A stretch of DNA of 64,000 nt from positions 80,785,001 through 80,849,000 of the forward strand of contig CM044313.1 of the NCBI GenBank assembly GCA_024291935.2, in the 5' to 3' direction. The notes under the pieces are model-generated. The model was not told the DNA's origin and did not search any database. It worked only from the letters and a program-made list of their open reading frames with translations. Every line of letters begins with the position of its first letter. Position 1 is the first letter of the stretch. The DNA is from Okapia johnstoni (taxonomy: Eukaryota > Chordata > Mammalia > Artiodactyla > Giraffidae). The translations under genes and the position numbers were made by a program. Shown one piece after another: positions 57,923-64,000 of the stretch.

Positions 57923-58435
57923 GGGGGAGCAGCCTGCTTGGAAGAAGCATTACTCCCAAGACCCCTGTGTTCGTGAACCAGAGAACTTTCATTCTACTGA
58001 CTCCCTCTCTCGCTCCATCCTCCACAGCAAATCCTTTCTATGCCGAAGTGTGGGCTCTAGAAGCTGCTGTTCTGGCAGAGGCAGGAGTGAGGTGTCTTGC
58101 AGCGAGAGATGGCTTTTGGTTCCCAGGCTCCTTTCGCTGAGTGAGGAGGACAGCTGTGAGCAGCCTCTCCCCTCTCTCCAGAGGCTCTGTCACCTCATCC
58201 TCAGGCCTGGCTGCCCCTGCTGTGGCTTCTGACAGAGCTGCCCTTGTCCTCTTAGCATCACACGTACTGGCCACTCACTGCCTTTAAGTCCCAGAGTCTC
58301 TTCTCCTGGGGGAAGACAGTGACTTTGTGTTATGTGAGTGAATGAGCACTATTAAATAAAATGATGTGGAAATAGAGGCAGTTTTTAACGGCAAAACTAT
58401 GAGTTCTCTTTATTATCACAAAGAGCTTAGCGGGA
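57923..58435. other. Upstream sequence, no gene seen
   Basis: Moderately GC-rich around 58040-58260, with overlapping open frames on both strands (58038-58274) that I cannot assign. This could be distal regulatory sequence of C1QTNF3, but nothing proves it. Confidence 0.4.
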
Positions 58436-58612
58436 CTTCCCCGGTGGTCCAGTGGTTAAGAATCCACAAGGAAGAGGACGTGAGTTTAGTTGCTGGTTGG
58501 GGAACTAAGATCCCACACTATGCAGGGCAACTAAGCTGGTGCCACAGCTAGAGAAGCCAGCTCACCACAAGGAAGACCCAGCAAGCCAAGAGAAAAAAAA
58601 AAAAAAAAAAGA
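58436..58612 (+). mobile_element. CHR-type SINE, sense
   Basis: GACTTCCCCGGTGGTCCAGT, GTTGGGGAACTAAGATCCCA and GCCAGCTCACCACAAGGAAG, ending in an 18-bp A run. It lies about 0.83 kb upstream of the TATA box. Confidence 0.88.
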
Positions 58613-59050
58613 AAGAGTTAAGAAAGTCCATTTTCTCTTTGGCTGAATTCATTAAAATGTGGCAAGCATCCTAAAGGCAATGATAGTTTTCTCCAGCCTG
58701 ATCTACTTGGAGGAGGGTGTTTGGTTGGAATCTTTGCATTTCTTTCATTTTAATCAAGAGTGTGTCAGAAGGAAGAGGAGCCAGAGACAATTTTCTTTTA
58801 ATATGAAGCAGGATGTCGAATCTTCATCTGGCCAGAAGCGACTTCATCCACTTTGATCTAACGCTGGCTTTTGGAAACTCCAGGGAAAAGGAAATGAAAT
58901 CTAGGATGGGGAGATGCTTTTGCTAAACCCAGAGACTCTGAACCTGAATCCATCTCAGTGTTCAGGAGTCACCCAACTGCCTTCTGCTGCTGGAGCCAGA
59001 ACGGGAAATGAGTTCCTTTAAGTGGGGGAAATCTGAACTGTATAATGAGA
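58613..59050. other. Upstream sequence, no repeat seen
   Basis: No repeat and no gene were recognised. Confidence 0.5.
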
Positions 59051-59440
59051 GCGTATAGCTCTCTCGATGGCCCTGAACACGTTCCCACTCCATTTCAGAC
59101 GGAACTGATGCAGTTAAGCCTGAATTTCCTGGCAAGCCCGGGAGGAGTTTTTTCCAAAAGTCATCTTAGACCGCAAAGGCGCAGCCTTTCCACCTCTAAT
59201 CGCAAAAGCAAACCGCTGGACACATGCTGCCTGTTTCCAGCTGGTTGTGTATGTTCCCTTCACACTTTCACAAAAAAACGTGCCAAGGTGTGACATTTAT
59301 GAACCCCACCAACTGGGAGCTGTGCACACAAATCGTTTTGCCTGTGGTGTGGGAAAGTGATGAATGGGGCCCCTTCTGCCTGCGGAGGAGGACCGCTCTC
59401 CTTCTGGCTTGCCTGCTGCCTTATTTATTACACGCCGAAC
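59051..59440 (+). promoter_or_regulatory. C1QTNF3: Proximal promoter region of C1QTNF3
   Basis: A repeat-free block directly upstream of the TATA box, which fits selection on a promoter. One TGTGGT word (59343-59348) matches the RUNX core consensus. That would suit a gene known from cartilage, but six bases are weak evidence. No binding site is proven by sequence alone. Confidence 0.55.
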
Positions 59441-59448
59441 TATAAAAA
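59441..59448 (+). promoter_or_regulatory. C1QTNF3: TATA box of C1QTNF3
   Basis: TATAAAAA in a GC-rich surround (ACTATAAAAACCGCGCGGCC). It sits 116 bp before the ATG at 59564. Transcription would be expected to start about 25-30 bp downstream, near 59470, giving a 5' UTR of about 95 bases in one exon. Both are inferred, not seen. Confidence 0.8.
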
Positions 59449-59563
59449 CCGCGCGGCCGGAGGCAGCTGTGAGCTCCAGCCCCTGGCGCTTGCCCGAGGA
59501 GACCACGGCGCCCAGAGCCCCAGCCGTCTTCCCCGGGAGCCTCTGTGGCTCTGATTGAGAACC

Positions 59564-59866
59564 ATGCTGGGGAGGCAGCTCGTCTGTTGGCACCTTCTGG
59601 CTTTGCTTTTCCTCCCTTTTTGCCTGTGTCAAGATGAATATATGGAGGTGAGCGGAAGAGCTAATAAAGTGGTGGCGCGAATAGTGCAAAGCCATCAGCA
59701 GACTGGCCGTAGCGGCTCCAGGAGGGAGAAAGTGAGAGAGCGGAGCCATCCTAGAACTGGGACTGTGGATAATAACACTTCTACAGACCTAAAATCCCTG
59801 AGGCCGGATGAGCTACCGCCCCCCGAGGTAGATGACCTAGCCCAGATCACCCCATTCTGGGGCCAG
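59564..59866 (+). CDS. C1QTNF3: C1QTNF3 (CTRP3) first coding exon, two donors
   Basis: This exon encodes the N-terminus of C1q/TNF-related protein 3, a secreted adipokine and cartilage protein. The protein forms trimers through a collagen stalk and a C-terminal globular C1q domain; both lie in later exons outside the window. The start is ATG 59564, with A at -3 and an in-frame TGA at 59552. Residues 1-22 are a signal peptide (hydrophobic LLALLFLPFCLC, cut before Q23). Two donors share phase 0. GAG/GTGAGC at 59648 leaves 28 codons (short form). CAG/GTACTC at 59867 leaves 101 codons (long form) and adds 73 residues that are basic (RREKVRERS) and then acidic. N70-N71-T72-S73 holds two overlapping N-glycosylation sequons; from memory, Asn-70 of the human long form is reported as glycosylated. 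If unspliced, the frame stops at TAA 59885. Identity is recalled from the human protein. The next exon should begin with the SPQTGG segment. Confidence 0.95.
59648..59653 (+). promoter_or_regulatory. C1QTNF3: Splice donor, short isoform
   Basis: GTGAGC after codon 28 (phase 0). It is a strong donor, better than the second one by eye because it has A at +3/+4 positions near consensus. Use of it removes the 73-codon segment. Confidence 0.8.
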
Positions 59867-59872
59867 GTACTC
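59867..59872 (+). promoter_or_regulatory. C1QTNF3: Splice donor, long isoform
   Basis: CAG/GTACTC after codon 101 (phase 0). The exon side is ideal (CAG) and the intron side is weaker than consensus GTAAGT. It keeps the reading frame with the same downstream exon. Confidence 0.8.
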
Positions 59873-60654
59873 GGAATTCTCTTTTAAGGGTTACTGTCAA
59901 AGCTTCATGAGTTTTGTTGTCTTTGCTCTTTTTTTTTTTCAGCTGTGACTCCCGGGAGCAGTGCTTTCCAGAAGCTGGCTGAGCTGCTCGCGGGTCTCTC
60001 TCTCTCGGGGTTGCGGTGGGATGCTAGGGGCGCTGGCAGTGTGCATTAGACACTCAGCAGAGGTAGCACTGATACACTGAGATAAAGAGAAGCCACAGCC
60101 GCCACATCAGAAAGGGGAGTGGAGCATCCACCCTGCTTTGCTGTGATTTTGTTTCTTTCTTGCTCTGTTGGTGCGGAAAGGAGGAGGACAGCTGACCTTT
60201 GCCGATGGACGGGTTGCTGGAGATAATCACTTACAGATCATAAACTGGATTTTCTTAATTCTTCCTGGCAGAGAAGAAGCTGCCCTTTGAGTTTTTCATT
60301 TGATTTGCGAGTTTACTGTGACATTTCATGCCAGGCTTGATTATTTGATTTAATAGCACTCTAGGTTACTAAGTCTCTACCTTCACTCTGTTTGAAAAAG
60401 GACTGAAGAGTTAAAATAAAAACATATATCTGTATTTAAAATGCAGACCTCATGCTATTGTATGACCGAGTGCCTGATAATCAGAGGATTTGTGTAAAAT
60501 GCTGAGTGAGTATAAGCTCAGCATCTAAGGAGGCATCTTTAACTCTTTCAGGGTGGTGTGGGAGTGAGTCAACATTTCAGTGTAGTGAATAGCAAATTGA
60601 TGAAACTCAATTTCATTGAAAACATTAAGAACAGGAAGAAACAGGTTTTAAAAT
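59867..60654 (+). other. C1QTNF3: C1QTNF3 intron 1, first part
   Basis: Unique-looking intronic sequence. A strong pyrimidine tract ending in CAG (CTCTTTTTTTTTTTCAG, AG at 59941-59942) lies only 75 bp after the second donor. A product spliced there from 59648 would read Leu and then a stop, so it is more likely a decoy or unused site. Confidence 0.6.
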
Positions 60655-60735
60655 GTCTATTATTTTTAATTTAAAAAATTTAATTGAGGTATATATAACA
60701 TGATATTAGTCTCAGGTGTACAACATAAGGAAGAA
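60655..60735 (-). mobile_element. L1 3' UTR fragment, antisense
   Basis: TTAATTGAGGTATATATAAC followed by AGTCTCAGGTGTACAACATA is a short reversed piece of an L1 3' UTR inside intron 1. Confidence 0.7.
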
Positions 60736-60851
60736 GCAGATTTTGATTTGCCTTCCAGGAATCACATGATGAAATCAGATGAGGGGGCAAGGAGAGTTAC
60801 TCTGAATTATATGATTTTTGAACAGATAAATTTTACTATAAGAATTGACTG

Positions 60852-61060
60852 CTTCTGGTAGCTCAGCTGGTAAAGAATCTGCCTGAAATGTGTGAGACCA
60901 CAGTTCGATTCATGGGTTGGGAAGATCCCCTGGAGAAGGGAATGGCAACCCACTCCAGTTTTCTGGCCAGAAGCATCCCATGGACAGAGGAGTCTGGCGG
61001 GCTACAGTCCGTGGGGTCACAGAGTGGGACACGACTGAGCGACTGAGCATGCAAAGCAGT
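60852..61060 (+). mobile_element. Bov-tA SINE, sense, intron 1
   Basis: Head CTTCTGGTAGCTCAGCTGGT, B-box-like AGTTCGATTC, central CACTCCAGTTTTCTGGCCAG, and tail GGGACACGACTGAGCGACTG. Same orientation as the gene. Confidence 0.88.
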
Positions 61061-61324
61061 TGAGCATGCGCACACACATGCATTGGATAGGCCTGAAAAC
61101 ATCCATGCAGTTGAAATCCAAACCTCTTCAACCACAAACTGAACATGTGGGTTGAGACCAGTAGAATGATCACATCAAGATGACAGGCAGAAGCAGTTGT
61201 GGATCTGAGACAAACCTGGGACTTCTAACTTGACCACAGATGTAGTTGTTCAAACCGTTCTGTGAGGCCTGGTTGAATTGGTGGAGCTGCAGGAGAAAAG
61301 ATAACCACTAAACACAATCCTGTT
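61061..61324. other. Intron 1, no repeat seen
   Basis: Unassigned intronic sequence. Short CA-rich patch near 61070. Confidence 0.5.
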
Positions 61325-61452
61325 TATTTGTTTATTCTTTTTTGGCCATGCTGTGCAACACGTGAGATCTCAGTTCCCCAACCAGGGATGAATCCGTGTC
61401 CCTTGAAGTGGAAGTGAGAAGCCCTAACCACCGGACCACCAGGGAAGTCCCC
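61325..61452 (-). mobile_element. CHR-type SINE, antisense, intron 1
   Basis: The reversed poly-A tail is replaced by TTATTTGTTTATTCTTTTTT. It is followed by CTCAGTTCCCCAACCAGGGA and CCGGACCACCAGGGAAGTCC. Near full-length antisense copy. Confidence 0.86.
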
Positions 61453-63165
61453 AGTCCTGCTTTCTGAAAGCCACTTTTAGAGATTGCTGTTTCATCTGAC
61501 AGTCTTTTGGTTGAAGAGTGATTAATACTTATCTGTGTTTTTATCAGTGGTGAAGATATCTGTGCTTTTGTCCGAGCCTTGATCTGGACTTTCCACTTAA
61601 GTAAATGGGCTCTCTGCTGGATCCTTCTTGGCAATGGCGGTGTGAGCCCCCAGAGGCAGCAGAAGGCAGATGTGGGCTGTCATGGGTCATTATTTCTTGG
61701 CACCCAGCAGGCCACTGAAATTCACAGTACATTTCTGTTCCATGCTACCTGCTAGTACCCCTAGGCATCTAGCATATTAAAATCAGATGAGGTGGGTAAG
61801 AAGCCACTTTGGGGTTTCCTTTTTTTTTTTTTTGAAGGGGGTGCTTTTAAACTCCCTTGGATTCCAGCAGTATTTCCAAATCAGCCCCCAACAGGAGTTA
61901 CTGTGGAGATTTAGCCACTGGTACTCTAAAAGTTTTAGTACAATTCTCTGCCCATGGATATGGAGCCCCAAGTTAAATTTGGGATTTTTTTGTGTGCTTC
62001 CTTCTTTCCTCACTCCCCGTACTCCCCGCCTCTTCTCTTAATCCTCATTCACTGCTTTATCAATCTTTTTGTTTTTCCTTCACCAATCTTTTCCCTGTGC
62101 TTCTCTTGTGAGTCACATTTTAGGATGGGCATCAATACACTCAAGCTTCTATTGCTGAACAGTTCTGAAGGGCTCTTGTGGGAATAAATTAACAGATAAT
62201 TCAATACCATGTGACAAAGTTCACACACAAAAGACTGTTGGGAAGAAAGGGTCAGAATGGCGGTGGTTGTTGAGTTGGATCTCAAAGGATGAGACAAAAA
62301 GGATGGCTACTCACAGAAAAAATAAAATAAATTTGTGTGACAGGAAGAGCCTTGAGAGAGCCTGGAGGAGTGGGTGTCGGTGGTGTGCCTGGGCTGTGTG
62401 AGGAAGACACCCATGATTTTAGTGCCATTTGATGGATTCTGTTGACCGGTTAAGAAGCTTAGACCTTATTTTGCAAGCAGAAGTTTTGTTCGTGCATAGC
62501 AGGGCAGTGAGGTCAGGTTTGTGTTCTAAAAAGAGGACTCTGGCCATAGGGTTTGTGCAGAGATGTGTAGAGGTGGGGGGCCACTCTCCCAGGGAGACCT
62601 GCACCCCCTTTCCCTGGCATTTTCTTCCTGCAGCTCTTCACCATCTCCACCTTTATCAACCTCCCCTGCTCTTCCTGGGCTCCTGTCTCTCCCTCCTCCA
62701 CTTCCCTTCACTTTCTCTCTCTTCGCTTTTCCCTTTCCACGGAAGGAGCTGTGGACCCTCTTTCCTGAAGTCATTTCCCTATGGCAGAGCTTCATTCTCG
62801 GTAGCTGCCCCTAGGCCTCCATCTACAGAATAGATGGAATTTGTCTTAAGGACCTTCTTCCTCCCATACCACATACTGCATGAACTTTGTGCTCAAACTT
62901 GACCTAATTTTGGGAAAAGAGTCAATAGCAAGTTGATATACAGGACTACCTAGTATGTGAATCTCCCTTACCTGGAAGAAAACTTCTCAACTAACACATC
63001 CTGTCCAGTTTGTTCTAAGGCTCACAGACATTGTTCCAGTTGATTGATTTTTGAAAGACCAGGCCAGAGGGAGGACCATGTTGTGAAATGTTGCAGGAAG
63101 GTTCTTAGGAGGGGGCCCACTTAGTGACCAGAAATCTCTCCCTGTTTTGGTGGCAGCTCTGTGCT
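61453..63165. other. Intron 1, 1.7 kb, no repeat named
   Basis: Mostly unique-looking. A T run lies near 61820-61832. Between about 62600 and 62790 the plus strand is rich in C and T (for example CTTCCCTTCACTTTCTCTCT), which could matter for structure but is not a known element. The open frame 62429-62833 is low-complexity and unsupported. Confidence 0.45.
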
Positions 63166-63381
63166 CTCAACTTCTCTGATGGCTCAGTGATAAAGAATCT
63201 GCCTAGAAATGCAGGAGATGCAGGAGACACGGATTCAGTCCCTGGGTTGGGAAGATCCCCTTGAGAAATTACAACCCACTCCAGTATTCTTGCCTGGGAA
63301 ATCCCACAGACAGAGGAGCCTAGTGGGCTACAGTCCATGGAGTCGTAAGAGTCAGACACGACTTAGCGACTAAACAACAAC
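63166..63381 (+). mobile_element. Bov-tA SINE, sense, intron 1
   Basis: Head CTTCTCTGATGGCTCAGTGA, central CACTCCAGTATTCTTGCCTG, and tail CACGACTTAGCGACTAAACA. Confidence 0.9.
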
Positions 63382-63504
63382 TGTGCTCTTGAAGTGCTTG
63401 GGTGTGCACCTCATCTCTTGGAGCTAATTTCCTGTGCCCAGACACTAGACTTCAAAACAAAAGCTTTCTAAGTCACCATCTGAGGCTTTGGAAAAGACTT
63501 CAGT

Positions 63505-63670
63505 ATCATTGTTTGCGTTATAGAGCTGGAAGGAAATTTCATGACCATTTTTACTCTGTCCTCTAATTTAGTGGACAAGAAAAATGATGTCTGGGGGAAA
63601 ATGACTTCATGAAAGTCACACAGACCTGTAATGGGACTTCTGGTTCCAGTCCAGTTCTCTTTCTGACATT
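63505..63670 (-). mobile_element. MIR-related SINE, antisense
   Basis: TATAGAGCTGGAAGGAAATT, GTCCTCTAATTTAGTGGACA, TTCATGAAAGTCACACAGAC and TTCTGGTTCCAGTCCAGTTC are in the order of a reversed MIR-type element. Well diverged. Confidence 0.6.
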
Positions 63671-64000
63671 CTTAGTTGTCTCAGTTTTTCAATTCTATTT
63701 TTAAATAAATGGTTCCACTTCAGGATTTTCCCTCATCCCCACCCGTCTCCTTCCCTTAAATTCATTATTGGCAGAGCTTAGAATTTCTTGGAGCTTAAAA
63801 ATCTGTATTTCATATTAGCAAAATCATACCAGGAAATTACAGAATACTTACTCTTCAGATTTCATCTTTGGATTAGAAGGCGGGGCAGTGCTGCAGTGTC
63901 TGACTTCCCAAGTGTCTGGAATCCCTTGTCTCCAACCAATTGCTTTGGCTAATTTTCTTTTTATCCACCAGTTTTGTAAAAGGTTTTCATAGACTCCCAT
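63671..64000. other. Intron 1, end of window
   Basis: No repeat or exon was recognised. C1QTNF3 exon 2 is not in view. Confidence 0.5.

Noticed and set aside
58038..58274. Antisense frame upstream of C1QTNF3 as a divergent gene
   Set aside because: No recognised family, plus-strand frames overlap it, and there is no sign of a promoter or splice structure.
59297..59749. 150-codon antisense frame over the C1QTNF3 promoter and exon
   Set aside because: GC-rich promoter and exon DNA gives long shadow frames. The sense strand has the known protein.

Overview
The window looks like a ruminant (bovid) nuclear chromosome, most likely cattle or a close relative. Many insertions are BovB (RTE-type LINE), Bov-tA and Bov-A2 SINEs, which use the BovB 3' tail, and CHR-type tRNA SINEs. 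There are also L1 copies of the ruminant type and older mammalian layers (MIR, MaLR LTRs, hAT-type elements). It has no operons, bacterial genes, CRISPR arrays, or convincing tRNA or rRNA genes. Family names come from my recognition of consensus patterns, not from a search, so element ends are approximate unless a target-site duplication (TSD) is given.

One protein-coding gene is supported: the first coding exon of C1QTNF3 (CTRP3, cartducin), plus strand, starting at 59564. A TATA box lies at 59441-59448 and an in-frame stop lies four codons upstream of the ATG. Two in-frame phase-0 splice donors follow, at 59648 and 59867. These match the two known isoforms, short and long; the long one adds a 73-residue N-terminal segment with an N-glycosylation sequon. 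The rest of the gene lies to the right of the window; 59867-64000 is intron 1.

Layout: 1-5 kb holds an ERV-type LTR split by BovB, Bov-tA copies and a 1.1-kb antisense BovB. 5.0-6.7 kb is an antisense L1. 8.4-11.5 kb holds ERV-type LTRs, short SINEs and a small L1 with its own nested SINE. 12.7-18.4 kb holds two 2.5-kb BovB copies facing each other. 21.0-22.6 kb is a well-preserved 5'-truncated L1 with a 20-bp TSD. 22.6-29.5 kb is low in ruminant-specific repeats and holds MIR and MaLR remnants. 29.6-45.4 kb carries further BovB and SINE insertions, several inside older repeats. 45.6-46.9 kb has an unexplained inverted repeat. 48-51 kb holds old L1, microsatellites and SINEs. 53-55 kb is an LTR hit by BovB, Bov-tA and a second BovB piece. 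55-58.6 kb holds older mammalian repeats and the last BovB before the promoter.

Summing my BovB boundaries gives about 13 kb, roughly a fifth of the window, in 15 pieces. All have broken reading frames or are truncated, so none looks mobile on its own. I did not find a convincing new biological system. The most useful leads are the dual-donor exon of C1QTNF3, the inverted repeat with a 49-bp perfect block near 45.8/46.35 kb, the facing BovB pair with an odd 22-bp direct repeat around it, and several dated nested insertions.
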